Shown: positions 1 through 11,699 of the stretch, one piece after another
How the letters are laid out: each line of letters starts with the position of its first letter
Numbering within the stretch: the first letter of the stretch is position 1
NCBI GenBank assembly: GCA_036874045.1
Contig: CM072347.1
Coordinates: 3,412,501-3,476,500 of the forward strand
Reading direction: 5' to 3'
DNA from: Cymodocea nodosa
Lineage: Eukaryota > Streptophyta > Magnoliopsida > Alismatales > Cymodoceaceae
Length of the DNA stretch: 64,000 nucleotides
Notes under the pieces: generated by a model
Database searches by the model: none
Told to the model about the DNA's origin: nothing
Seen by the model: only the letters and a program-made list of their open reading frames with translations
Translations under genes and position numbers: made by a program

Positions 1-1006
1 CCTAGGTAGGTGTTCTTGCTAATCGTTTAGTGCTTAGAGAACGAGTCCATGTGCTCATAAATAAATAGCAGAAGATTAATTACATACCAGTCTGAAGCTT
101 TCCATTCCATAAATATTTGTTGTCGGATGAAGTTGAATCAGCTGCTTCTCCTTCCAATTCCTCCAAAGCATTCTCCTTTCTTTTAAAAGTGCTAGTAACT
201 CGTAAATAACATTCTGTTTTATATATATACTGCGCATCCATAAAGTGAATAAATCTTGTTGCAAGAACGTGGCTTGCAACATGCATTGTGGTTCCTGTTT
301 ATATAGGTACGTGTACCACTACTAATTTCAAATTTTGGTAACCGCTAAATTAACGAAGTTTCGTTCGTGGTTAAAAGAATAACCGTTCTGCTTAATCCAC
401 GAACTAACCTCGTTGAGTTACAGAAAAATCAAAAGAATACAATCGGTTACTGTTGCTAACTCCACGGACTAACTTCGTTGAGTTATAAATAACTCAACGA
501 AGTGACTTTATATTATATTATTGACCTCATGGAGTTACAGTTAACTCAACGGACTTACTTCATTGAGTTAACACTTAGCAACATCTAAGTTTTACTCTCG
601 TAAGTTCCTCTCTCTATTTTTTTTTTTTTTTTCATTCTGCTAACTGTAATAAAGTTAAATCTATGTCATTAATGCATCATTCTAATTAAAATACGTTTAA
701 ATCTGAGCATAATATAAAGATTTAACTTGCAGGTCATTTTATGTTATGTAGAATTTACATTTTACCTTATAACATGTAGAAATTTTTAAGCAGTTATCCT
801 GTCATTCAGCAAATTGTAAATCTGTTACATATTCATTCATAAAGTTTCACAATAACATAATATTCAATAAATTCCATTCATTTCACATCCAAAACACGTA
901 TGAAAATTGCATCTGAAAAATTTACATTCATTAATATGAATCAATTACATTAAAAGTACATCATACAATTTCATACAATTTTACACAAGTAGACGAACAA
1001 TACAAT
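1..1006. other. Non-coding internal DNA of the LTR element
   Basis: No convincing gene. Positions about 400-560 hold repeated, mutually inverted copies of a CGTTGAGTTA / TAACTCAACG motif, also seen in the family A LTRs. A T-tract lies at about 617-632. A 68-codon minus-strand ORF (286-80) has no recognisable domain and is not called as a gene. Confidence 0.5.
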
Positions 1007-3232
1007 TTAATCTCTATGCCTAAGTTCATCTATTTCCTTTTGGAGTTTTTCTAGTTGAAGCTCTAATTGATTAATCCTCTCTACTACTCTTGTAATTCCT
1101 CTAGAAGGTACAGCTAGTTTTGCAGCTACAAAATTTCTGTATTCTTTCATTGAAATGGTTCTTGATCTAATCCTTTTTGATGTTCATTTAGTGAAATCGA
1201 TACAGTCCACCATCAGCAGTGGAATCAAATCTCCATAAAATAATTTCTTCTTTACTGTTTTCAGCTTGGAGATAAAAACTGTAGACCAATTTATTTGGAT
1301 CTTATTTACAACTGCATATGTGGCCTATTTGACAAATTGACTTAATTCTATGTCATGGCCCTATCGTTGATAAACATTTTTAATCAGAATGTTAGCTACC
1401 ATGTGTGCTTTACCATTTAAATGCTTCAATCTGTTTAATAATGGTACACCAAGATTGATAGCTAAACAATCCTTAATTTGCTGTTCAGTCCATTCAACTA
1501 CAGTTGTATCTTCCAAAATTTTTGTTCCTTCATTCTTTAAACCAAAAATGTTGTGGAGAAGCTCTAGTGTTATTTGTACATCAGCTTCCTCCACGTTTGA
1601 AATTAATCCTCCTTCTCCTTCTCTCAAATTTGCATAGAAACAGGGCACTAAATTTTCATATACTACATACTCTCTTTCTTGAGATATAAATTGTAGTAGA
1701 CCTTGGAATTCAAATAATTCTTTGATTTCTTGCATTCCATCCCAATTTACTGGTCTACTGTAAATAATATCATAACCCCTTATTTCTTGATATTTGGTAT
1801 AAGCTTCCTGACTACAAAAATGTACTTCATTCAAAATTGTTGTTTCAGTCGGGTCAAGAAAGTGGCTTTGTTGCTCTAGAGGGGTTTGCTCTTGCTCTTA
1901 CTCTTCTATAGGCTACATTTGAATATTTTCTACAAATTCCTGAATTTCTATTTCTGTTTGTGGCGGTGAGCCGGTAGAACTCTCCACTCTGTCTTGAATT
2001 CTCTCCATAAATTGCTGAAGAGTTTCTTGTTCTTCAGTGGAATCTATGAAATTATTTTTGTCCAAATAGTTTCTTTCAGCTTCTTCATTTTCTACTCTTT
2101 CTTTTTCCTCCTAACTACCGATCTGTTCTATTACTGTTCTTTCTGATTCTGTAACAGATTGGGATGGAGTCACGGGCAATTCAGTTTCTGCCCTAATTTC
2201 TGTTTCTTCTTGTACAGGCTGTAGACTAATTTTAGCCTGATTTTTTTCTTTTCTTTGCTCCTCCTCAGAATCGGATAGCAGGTTAATAAAAATATGTTCC
2301 ATAGGCCTTGTAAAAATTGGTACTTTAGATTTAATTTCCTCATATTTAGGCACTTTTTCTTTTCCTTTCTTTTTTCTGATTAGTTGTGCCTGTTCTTCCT
2401 CTTCATCTTCTGAAATTAAATCTACAAAAATAGGCTTTGCAGGCCTTCGAGCCATAGATATTGGCTCTTCTTGTTTAACTTTTCCTATAATTACTAGTCT
2501 CGAAGGACTAGCTTCATCTCCTTTTGCAGCAGGTTTGGCAGCAGTTCTGGTAGTAGCTTCGTGATGCTGTTCCAATTTGATTTTATATTGGGCTTTCAAC
2601 TTTTCTGTAGCCCTCTTTTTGTAAAGTGCATTAAACACTAGGTGTGCTTTGGCCACTACCAAATCTTCTGATTCTCCTTGGTTCTTCCCAACTTGAACCA
2701 GCTCTGCAAATTCTCTTATCTCTTCTTCAGTCGAAGGCCCCATCATTTCTGCTCGTGCCAACGGCTTAAATGGTGGAACTGAAGGTTCAGGCTATTGCTC
2801 CTTAGGAACAAGTCTTCCAGCAGTCGGCTCCTCTTGTCCTTCAGTTGCCTATTGTTGTTCTTGCCACCATATTTCCCAACTTCCTCAACCAACAATGCGT
2901 TTCTTAAACCATAATCTAGCTTTACGTTGAATTAGCTCTAGGGCTACTTCATTGTTTGGCCAGATTTTTCTTTCATTGCTAACTGCAATTTCAGTTGCTA
3001 CTCTGATTCGTGTCTCCATTATATGGGGTATTTGTATACCACAATCTACTAATATTTTTCTTAATCTAAAAAGTTCAGATTCTACCTTCTGTAACTCTTT
3101 TTCTCTCGTTGTATTTCTAATCTTCTGCCTCGTGTGCCATTCTTTAGATTCCTTCAGAAACTGTGCGGTATCCACTACCTCTTCACAAAATTCAGGTGTC
3201 ATCTTCCTCATCGTGGAGTTACACAACAGCAC
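1007..3232 (-). pseudogene. Decayed single-frame gene of an LTR element, 742 codons, resembling 'putative plant transposon protein'
   Basis: The open pieces 3232-2885, 2761-2111 and 1834-1361 all share one frame. The same frame continues past 1361 to a TAA at 1007-1009, so this was one protein of about 740 residues. Nine in-frame stops interrupt it, and I see no frameshift. The N-terminal part is charged and helical. The middle (2111-2761) is rich in Lys/Glu with acidic DSEEE-type patches. The 1834-1361 part has a YENLVPCFYANLRE-like motif and, further on, LFYGDLIPLL, which recall the plant-transposon protein domain I know as Transposase_32. The C-terminus is a likely coiled coil (VVERINQLELQLEKLQKEID). 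Family assignment is from memory and moderate; the single-frame reading is seen directly. Confidence 0.65.
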
Positions 3233-3905
3233 AGAATCGCTCTGATTTCTACTGTTCTAGATTCTAAATGATTTACCGGATAATGCCCCCAAAACCCTAG
3301 GTTTTAGTTTAAATAAGCCCTAAGTTTAGGTGGGTAATCGGGTCATTTTCCGAACCAACTATTACTATTTTATCTAAGGTCTTAGCTATAGTACTCCGTT
3401 GAGTTAACTAGGTTACAGTTAACTCAACGGAATAAGCTCGTTGACTAGCTCAAGACTCAATGGAGTAAGCTCGTTGAGTTAAGCGTAACTCAACAGACTC
3501 CCCGTATAAGCAAATATAATAATAAAAATATTACAGAGAATAGTTTTTCTGGTTTTTTACCGATTTAAGCAATACTATGTTTTAGTTAGACCTAAATATT
3601 TTTTTATTATTTATTATTATTATTATTTTCTTTTGGTTGAACCATTACTATGTTTCGGTAAAACCAACATTTTTTTTTTGAAAATTAATATACAATTTTT
3701 ATGTTCCGGTCATGCCGATGGATCTAGTCGGTTGAACCGCAACGATTTTTATGTTTTATATATATTTTTAATGTTTTTGTTTTTGTTTTTCTTTTTATAT
3801 ATAAACATAAAAACTGATTTCTTACTAAGTAAAGCTCAAGTAGTCCTCTACTTTGACTTCTTCTATCATTTTCTTTATGCTTTTTTCAGTTTCGTAAATT
3901 ATATC
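3233..3905. other. Spacer in the LTR element, no gene
   Basis: About 3390-3500 holds a second cluster of the inverted TAACTCAACGGA / CGTTGAGTTA motifs. About 3600-3830 is T-rich with TTATTATT and TTTTTG runs. The plus-strand ORF at 3633-3920 is low-complexity and is not a gene. Confidence 0.5.
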
Positions 3906-4346
3906 CTATTTAGGTTCTGAATATGCTTCCTTATAGTTTAATTGGTTGACTTCTTGTTGTTGACACATAAAGTATTCCAGTTTGTCTAGATTTTGCTCTA
4001 TACTATGCTCCAGTTTGTCATAGCTATCCCAAACTTCAGTGTCTCTCATCATATTACACATTCTATATTGACCATCAGTTGGGTAAACTATAGGATTCTC
4101 ATACTCGGCTCTATTATATTGAGGATAATTCATTTGTTGTTCATGGGATCTAACCATCTGTAAATGTCTCAATTTCAAACAATCAGAAATGTCGTGTCCT
4201 TCAGAATTGCAAAATTCACATATGCTAATTATAGGTTTCAGAAATCTTTGAGCATAAGCATATGCCATATTCTCAATTACAGAAGAAAACACACAACTCT
4301 GGCTATTAAAATGAAACAGCTCTAACAATTGCTTATATCTATTCAA
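3906..4346 (-). pseudogene. Gag-like zinc-knuckle fragment
   Basis: An open 146-codon frame just downstream of the PBS. It contains CEFCNSEGHDISDC, an exact CX2CX4HX4C zinc knuckle of the retroviral nucleocapsid type, followed by a Gln/Asn/Tyr-rich tail. A full plant gag is several hundred residues with the knuckle near its C-terminus. Here only about 45 residues precede it, so the capsid region is missing or the element is reduced. The frame differs from that of the 1007-3232 pseudogene. It would bind element RNA if functional, which is doubtful. Confidence 0.55.
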
Positions 4347-4360
4347 TTCAATTCAATTCA

Positions 4361-4380
4361 ATTCCCCGGCAATGGCGCCA
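4361..4380 (-). other. Primer-binding site, tRNA-Asp type
   Basis: Read on the minus strand the site is TGGCGCCATTGCCGGGGAAT. It differs from the tRNA-Asp 3'-end complement used by many plant gypsy elements by one internal base and by the last few bases. It lies 7 nt from the LTR end, which fixes element orientation and the LTR boundary. Confidence 0.8.
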
Positions 4381-4387
4381 TAAAACT

Positions 4388-6437
4388 TGTTTGGGTTTTC
4401 CCAGCACTACACTAGAAGAACTTGGATTTGTTACTTCTGTTTTTACTTAGTTAATTTATCTTTATACCTATTCTTTCTTTTAGAAGTAAATAAACAACCT
4501 TTAATACAATTTAGATATTAATTCCAATTTGTACTTTAACTGCAAGTGCATAGTGTCTATTGTATCAGTGTGCAAGTACAGGTCGATCCCATAGGGAATT
4601 GCTGACGAACTTGAGAACTGTTTGCTTGTTAAAAATCAAATTTATATATTCAATAAGCTCTCTGTTGAATTACAGCTAACTCAACGGACTAAGTTCGTTG
4701 AGTTATGGATAACTCAACGGACTAACCTCATGGACTTAAGTTAACTCCACGAGCCTGTCTTTTCTTTTTAATACTGCTATTTATAGAGGAATTCAGATAA
4801 CCATTGGGCGATTCCATAGATTGTAAATAACATCAATTAAGCTCTTTAATGTTAGTTAATATTGGATTTATCATGAATCAATACTAACATTCAGATAATT
4901 CAAACAGTAACCATTAAAATCTTTAAGTCTTTTAAACGAATCAATTTCAGTAAACTATAAAACTAAAATAAACATAAAACAATCACAACACTAACAAAGA
5001 TAACATTAATCACAATACAACACTCAAATACAACATACAAACATAGATAAATTATTTTTGGTATTTTTGTTTTAATATGAACATGGAAATGGGCGAAAGG
5101 TGAAATGTAAAGTAATCTCACTTGACAGTAAATACTTCCGACACTACTTGCAACGCGATTACACCACTGAAAATTAAACCACTTACAATTCTGTCTCCTC
5201 TCCCTATAGAATCGCGAGTCTAGAATTGCAAGATGATCTCCTCTTCAGCATACAGGCATCAACCCGAAGCCAAGGCTAAAAGCTTTACGATCTCCTGTAA
5301 TATGAGTCGGCGCTTGGTGAAAATGGCTTCCCTTCCTGCGACGCGATCACTCCTCACAGTGGTTGTCAAGCACTGTGTTTGGCTCGGAATTGACCCGACA
5401 TCAGGCAAGTATCCTCACAGACCTTCGATGGTTGGTGATTATGGTGTGGTGATGGTGATACGTGCAAATATGATTTTTCTCTTCCAACTGTCTGTTCCTA
5501 CAACCGCTACAGTGGCATATTAGAAAATATAAAGAAATAAGCTACTAACATAACGCGTTACCTTAGTGTAATATTCATGTAACTCAATGTGTATAGTTAT
5601 GCTAACTTAACGAGTTAAACATGTGCATCTCACGTGATATTCTAAAGCATTTAAATTCAACACGTGCATAAATTTAACTATCTGATGCTCAGGTGCATTT
5701 CAGATACTTATAAACTTAACTATCCGATGCTTAGATGCATTTCGGATAGTTACAAATAACTCACCGATATATAACTTAAGTAAATCTATCAGATCTTGAC
5801 ACATGTCAATAGTAGTTTAATCATAAAATAACATTTCAGAGAGTTATAGGTCTAACTATCCGATGCTCAGATGCATTTCGGATAGTTACAGCTAACTCAC
5901 CGAAAATCCACTTAAGTCACTTTCCCAGAACATGACACGTGTCCTTAGCTATTTATAAATAAAAAGAGATTTCAGAGAGTTAGAGGGATAACTATTCGAT
6001 GTCCAACTGCAATTTCAGATAGTTATAGATAACTCATCGAAAGTTCACTTAAGTCATTCATTATGGTTTCGACACGTGTACTTCAGGAAATAATAAAATA
6101 TTTTCTCAAAACATAACTGTTCGGCAATTTAAACATAATTATCCGATACATACTCGATCTATTAAACATAACTGTCCGAATTTGTTCGGTATGTTAAACA
6201 TAACTGTCCGAAATATCAGAAAATTCGGATACTTAAGAATTTCACAGCTTGCAACTTACCGACAGTTCATAAATGTACTAAATTAACATTAATTCCCCCA
6301 AATTAAGTAAATTCTTCAATTAAAGCATATAACAGTGTAATTATAACATAATGACTTAATTCTTATATGATAAGCTAAATATTATGCAATTAACCATCAT
6401 TTAACCGTTAATAATATACACTTTTTCATTTTAAACA
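4388..6437 (-). repeat. 5' LTR of family A (2050 bp)
   Basis: On the plus strand the LTR runs TGTTTGGG...TTAAACA, giving TG...CA ends with short inverted termini. It is homologous along most of its length to 27396-29423 (same strand) and to 9401-11272 (opposite strand). Inside are palindromic GTTGAGTTA repeats (about 4670-4750) and a second repeat type at about 5680-6080, in which ATCCGATG and ATTTCGGATAGTTA recur about every 100-180 bp. The plus-strand ORF 5233-5523 is carried in this LTR and is not thought coding. Confidence 0.8.
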
Positions 6438-6857
6438 TCACTCATCCATATAAGCATATGTATTTTAATAACATTAACTTTTTACATATGGTCATGCATT
6501 CTGAATTATAAAGTATAACTAGACGAATAATAATTTTATGGATTTTTTTTTAAATATTAAATTTTTCAATAATTTTAATGAATAATAATTACATAACAAT
6601 CAAGAAGTATTTTTTATTACTTAGTGTTATTAATAAAAATAATTATGTACTAATTATTGTATAAATGTATTTACTATAATAATATTATAACAAATAATTA
6701 ACTACTATTAATATATTATTACTAATACCTAATTATCATTATAATATTATTACTAAGTAATTGGTAATTATTATTTTAATGTATTCATGATTAGTTAATT
6801 ACATACTATTAATTAATTACATAGTGGTGTAATTACAAATGCCTATCACTATTTAAT
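6438..6857. other. Very AT-rich spacer
   Basis: Composed mostly of A/T with TAATTATTA-like runs between the family A LTR and the copia element. No coding or structural signal is seen. Confidence 0.6.
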
Positions 6858-6862
6858 GTTAT

Positions 6863-7114
6863 AGTGAGAAAATCTCAACAATACTTGAGATTAGCCTAAG
6901 GTGAAAAAGGTGAGAAGGATTGAAAGATTAATAGAGAAGAGAAGGAGTTAAGGCTTGGTTGGGGAGAATGATGAAATGTCCACTATAAAATAACAATAAA
7001 TACATATATATACAAGTGTTCAGAACTCTAGAATCTTCTCTAGAGTTAGTAAAAAACAAGTACAATGATTAGCTTATTTAATAACAACATGTATAGATAG
7101 TTAATATATTAACT
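6863..7114 (-). repeat. 3' LTR of the copia element
   Basis: 252 bp. Together with the PBS, polypurine tract and TSD, the ends read AGT...ACT instead of the usual TG...CA. Point differences from the other LTR indicate an old insertion. Confidence 0.88.
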
Positions 7115-7768
7115 TCCCCCTCAAGATGGATGTGGTGGAACCATAGACAACTTGCAACATAAGTTTTTGAAGGCTTGTGTGCCAATAGCCTTTGTAAAGG
7201 CATCGACAACTTGTGGATTAGACTGGATAAACTTCACAATGAAGTCCTCTTGAAGTGCATGATCTCTTATGAAGTGAATGTCCACTTCCATATGTTTGGT
7301 TCTTGAATGTTGAATGAGATTGGCTGTTAGATGAATAGCAATTTGATTGTCACACTAAATATTTGGTGTTTGGAAACTAATGCATAGCTCATTAAGTAAC
7401 ATCTTTAGCAATAAAATTTCACAAGTTGTGTTTGACAATGCCCTATATTCAAATTCAGTGCTTGATTTTGAGACAATTCTTTGCTTGCATAATTTCTAGG
7501 AGATTAGATTTTGTCCCATAAAGATGTAGTAGCCTAAATGTGATCTTTGATCATCCAAATCTCCAACACAATCTACATCGTTATAGCCATATAGATAGTG
7601 TATAGTTCTATTTTTAAATTTTCTAAACATCAAACCATAATCAATAGTGTTTTTAAGGTATCGTATGATCCTTTTTGCAACATTTAACTACTTTGAGGTG
7701 GGTACAATAAGAAATTGACTAACTTTGTTCATTGCATAAGATATATCTAGCCTAGTTATGCAAAGATA
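7115..7768 (-). pseudogene. Copia RNase H C-terminal remnant
   Basis: The minus-strand translation shows the typical copia end: a CDNQIAIHLTAN-like stretch, then HMEVDIHFIRDH, then VVDAFTKA and the terminal CCKLSMV. Stops are scattered through it. It is followed by the polypurine tract and the 3' LTR. Confidence 0.8.
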
Positions 7769-8603
7769 CTATAACGAATAAATTAAGCTTTTGTAAATTG
7801 AAGGATTTAAGAGTTTTTCTCCATCATTTCTCCTAAGTTTGTTTCCACTAGCTATGGGAGTGTGACAAGGTTTAATGCCTTCAAATTTAAATTTCTCCAT
7901 AACATCAACTAGATATTTTGTTTGATTTAGATGCAAATGATCACCTAACCTTTTTACCTCAACTCTTAGGAAAGAGTGCACTTCTCCTAGATCTTTAATA
8001 GCAAATGTGTCACTTAGGTAGTTGATAGTGTTGTTGATTTTAGTAGTGGAAGAACTTGTTATAATGATGTCATCAATATATATTAAAATATATGTCACAA
8101 ATTGTGATGTTTTCCTAATAAATAAGGAAACATCACACTTTGAATCCTTGAATAAGGAGACCTTTTCTTAATCAATTAAACAAATCCCTAAGAGCTTGTT
8201 TTAGCCCATATAGAGATCTTTGTAATTTACATACAAAATTAGGATAGACATTGTCAACAAAACCAGGAGGTTGCTTCATATATATCTCTTCTTCAATATC
8301 TTCATAGAGAAATGCATTAGAGACATATAATTGCCCTATATCTCAATCATTGTTGAAGGCACAACTGAGAATTAATCTTATAGTTATTAATTTAATAATA
8401 AGACTGAATGTTTCAATATAGTCTAAATCATATTGTTGAGAAAAATCTTGTGCTACCAACCTTACTTTATACCTGTCTATTGTACCATCTGGTTTTTCCT
8501 TAATGCGATAAATCCATCTACACCCCACAATATTAGCTCCATTTGGAGGACACACCAAATTCCAAGTGCTGTTCTTCAATAGGATAGCATATTTTGCTTC
8601 CAT
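7769..8603 (-). pseudogene. Copia reverse transcriptase remnant
   Basis: The N-terminal portion (8603-8343) has the motif series TWNLVCPP, GCRWIYRIKEKPDGTIDRYKVRLVA and DYIETFS. The second part (8098-7769) has YIDDIIITSSS, the copia form of the YVDD catalytic box, followed by FAIKDLGEVHSFL. The stretch between them is broken by stops, so no active enzyme can be made. Confidence 0.92.
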
Positions 8604-9017
8604 AGTCTTCTTCTAGTCTAGATCATTGATTGCTTGAGCTATAGTGGATGGTATTGGTCTAGAACCTACAACATGTAAGATATATTTTGGATTAAGTTTA
8701 TATATTCCATGAGAGGCCCTTCTAGCGGGTCTAGTTGTTTCAGAAATAATTTCTATTGTTGGCATTTGTAGATTCTCTAATTTAAGTTGCTTGAGGAATC
8801 TTCAACAATCATAGGACTACTTAGAGGATAGTTTGTACTATTATCTTCATTTTTTATTGCTAGTTAATTGCCAATAGCTTCATTCTAGGACAAGTTTTGA
8901 TCACTTTTGTTGTAGCTTGGTTTGCTATAGGGCAAGATTATAGTTGGTGGAAACATAACATCAACTTTAACTTGGGAAGTAGAGGAAACTTGATTAAGAA
9001 CAGTGTTCAAGGAAAAA

Positions 9018-9400
9018 TCATCTTGATATGTACACACGTTCATGCTTAGGAGAAAAACATACATAGCTTTTCCTATCTAAAGCATATCCCAAAAAAATGC
9101 ATTGAACAATTCGGTAATTGAATTTATTTTTAAGATATGGCCTTAAGTTTGGAAAAGACTTACAACTGAACACCTTTAGAAAATCATAGTTTGGCTGTAG
9201 AGGACTTTTATTGTCAAGTTGAGTCACTAGGAATCTATTGATAAGATAGACAACTATATCAAAGGCTTTTGGCCAAAATTTTTTTGAAAGATTTGCATGG
9301 TGTAAGAGGGTAAGACTAGTGCCAACTACATGCCTATGCTTTCTTTCAACATTTCCATTTTGTTCATGAGTGTAGAGACATGAAAATCTTTATTGAATGT
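9018..9400 (-). pseudogene. Copia integrase, C-terminal half
   Basis: It shows CLYTHEQNGNVERKHRH (the integrase motif carrying the catalytic Glu), then PLQPNYDFLKVFSCKSFPNL and FLGYALDRKSYVCF, typical of the copia integrase C-terminal region. It is cut off at 9400 by the solo LTR; the N-terminal half resumes at 11273. One in-frame TAA lies just before the THEQNG motif. Confidence 0.9.
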
Positions 9401-11272
9401 TGTTTAGAATGAAAAAGTGCATAATATTAATGGTTAATGAATGGTTAATTACATAATATTTAGTTTATCATATGAAAATTAAGCCATTATATTACAAATA
9501 TACAATTACATGTCTTAATTACAGAATATACATAATTTCAAGGAATTAGCATTAATTAAATATCATTTCTAAAAAATTGAAAGCCTAATACGTGTGGTTT
9601 TATAGAAGTTTACAGAAGCTCATAAAGTTACTAAGGTAAGTTTATAAACCCTCATAATATTACTCAGGTAAGTTTACGGACCCTCGTAATGTTATTCAAG
9701 TAAGTTTACAAACCCTCATAATGTTATTCAAGTAAGTTTATAGACCCTCGTAATATTACTCATGTAAGTTTACGGAACCTCGTAAAGTTAGAAATTATTT
9801 CACACGTCAACTTTTGAATGATTAAGAATTACTTCTTTTACATATTAAATGTTAAATGTTATAAAAGTATTTATTTTATTTAATTGCAAAACTGAATGAG
9901 TCCGTTGAGTTAAGCTTAACTCAATAAAGTAAGTTTGTTGAGTTACAATTAAGTCAACAAAGTAAGTTCATTGAGTTACACTAACTCTATGGACTAGTTA
10001 TTTTCTAATATTTAATTATGAGCAGTTGCACGAACAAAAAGTTTGAAGGAAACCATGTTGCATGAATTACGTTATGATCTAAATCATGGAATAAAGAAGT
10101 AATCACCATCGTCGATGTGAAGGAAGGAAATCCAACCAGTTATTTAAGTAGAAATAGTTATTACTAAAAGAAATATAAAAGAAAAAGAGAAAAGAAAGAA
10201 GAGATGTGGGGGGAGACCACGCTAACTACAGGAAGTGTCAGACGTTCCTTGAAACTCCACCACCATCACCAATCACCAACCATCGGAGGTTTGTGAAGAT
10301 ACTTTCCGGATGTCAGGTCGATTCCAAGCCAAACATAGTGATCGACAACCATCGTGAGGAGTGATTGCATTGTAGGAAAGACATTTTCACTAAGCACTGA
10401 ATCATCTCTCAGGAGACAATAAAGCTTCTAGCCTTGGTTTTGAGTTGATACCGCTATATTGAAGAGGAAATCAACTTACAAAAGTCTTGGTTCATGATTC
10501 TATAGGGAGAGGGATGCGTAACAGTAAGTGATTAAATTTTCAATGGTGTAACCGCATTGCATATAGTGATGAGAGTTCTTACTGTCAATAGAGAATTTTA
10601 CCTTTCACATTTCGTTCATCTTTAGGAACATATCGTAACAAAAACAAAACAAAAACTTATTATCTATTTTTATATTTATTAAATCTATGTTGTATCGTTT
10701 GTTTTGTATTGTTAGTATTGTTGAATATTTTATATTTACTTCATTCTAGAAAATAAAAAATCATATTACTGATTATTGAAATTAGTTCGTATTCAATTCT
10801 AAAATCTTAATGTATATGTTTACTGTTTGAAATATTTGAATGTTAGTACTGATTAATGATAAATATCGTATAAACTAACATTAAAAGCTTAATTGATATT
10901 GTTTACATTTTGTGGAATTACCCAATGGATGGCTATATTCCTTTATAGATAGTAATTTTAATTTGAAGTTACTAGAGAAGCTTGTTGAGTTAACTTAACT
11001 TTACGATGATAGTCTATTGAGATAACTGTTAGCAATAATTCAACGGAGTCAGTAATTTAGAACACAAAAATCTCTAATTGTAAAAATTTAAATAGTCTAA
11101 AATTTTTAATCATTCTTGGTGGGATTGACTTGTACTTGCACACTTATGTAATAGACACTATACACTTGTAGTTAATTACAAATTGGATTTAATATCTTAT
11201 TTGTGAAAATTATTTGTTTACTTATAAAAGAAAATATAAACATATATTTAAGTAAACAAAAATAACCAAACA
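9401..11272 (+). repeat. Solo LTR of family A inserted in the copia integrase
   Basis: 1872 bp, TGTTTAGAAT...CCAAACA, the reverse complement of 4388-6437 with indels. It is flanked by AATGT (9396-9400) and ATTGT (11273-11277), an imperfect 5 bp TSD. Excising the LTR plus one TSD rejoins the copia integrase frame, which proves insertion into a pre-existing element. It carries a private minisatellite at 9604-9795 and palindromic GTTGAGTTA motifs at about 9900-9990. No internal region or second LTR is seen, so it arose by LTR-LTR recombination. Confidence 0.88.
9604..9795 (+). repeat. 32-bp minisatellite inside the solo LTR
   Basis: The start of the unit GTAAGTTTACGGACCCTCGT recurs at 9636, 9668, 9700, 9732 and 9764, exactly 32 bp apart, with mutated copies before and after. 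Units differ by a few transitions. I do not find this array in the other two family A LTRs. Confidence 0.85.
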
Positions 11273-11691
11273 ATTGTCATTTGACTGCAAGTAGCTTTTA
11301 AATGATATGAACTCTCCACCATTGTCACTTTGAAGTATCTTAATATTTTGTTCCTAGTCTCTTCTCAATATATACTTTAATATTGATAAAGACATTTAGA
11401 GCTTCTGACTTACATGATAAGGGAAACAACTAAGTGTATTTTGACCAAAGCATTAATAAAGGTGATATAATATCTATATCCTTGTTTAGAGGTAATGGGG
11501 GTTGGTCCCCATAAATCTGTGTAAATTAAGGTGAGAGGACCATCCACCATAGATGTACTATTTTTAAAAGGAAACTTAAGTATCTTACCAAAACAACAAT
11601 CATCACAAAAATGCAACATGTCATTACCATTAACTAATAAAAAGTTTGAATTTATTATAGATAGTGTTTGTTGGGGATTAGGATGCCCCAA
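11273..11691 (-). pseudogene. Copia integrase, N-terminal half
   Basis: It contains the pre-integrase zinc region (GHPNPQQTL...CDDCCFGK) and the core start (LIYTDLWGPTPITSKQGYRYYITF). A QSDNGGEF-like stretch near 11310-11345 marks the second catalytic Asp region. Broken in places by frameshifts or stops. When the solo LTR and one copy of its TSD are removed, this joins the 9400 end in frame. Confidence 0.88.
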
Positions 11692-11699
11692 TCTATAAT

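Larger units (their letters stand above)
1..6437 (-). mobile_element. 5' part of a large LTR retroelement (LTR family A), truncated by the window edge
   Basis: Read on the minus strand, the order is LTR (6437-4388), a 7 nt gap, a tRNA-Asp-type primer-binding site (4380-4361), a zinc-knuckle fragment (4346-3906), a spacer, then a long decayed reading frame (3232-1007). The 3' LTR would lie left of position 1 and is not seen. This PBS type is known from Athila-like and other Ty3/gypsy elements. No protease, reverse transcriptase or integrase is recognisable, so the element looks non-autonomous or replaced internally. Two solo LTRs of the same family occur at 9401-11272 and 27396-29423. Confidence 0.7.

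Noticed and set aside
80-286. 68-codon minus-strand ORFs at the window start
   Set aside because: Short, no domain, and two frames open at once. Inside the interior of an LTR element.
5233-5523. 96-codon plus-strand ORF
   Set aside because: It lies inside the family A LTR, antisense to the element, and the corresponding regions of the other two copies are broken by stops and indels.
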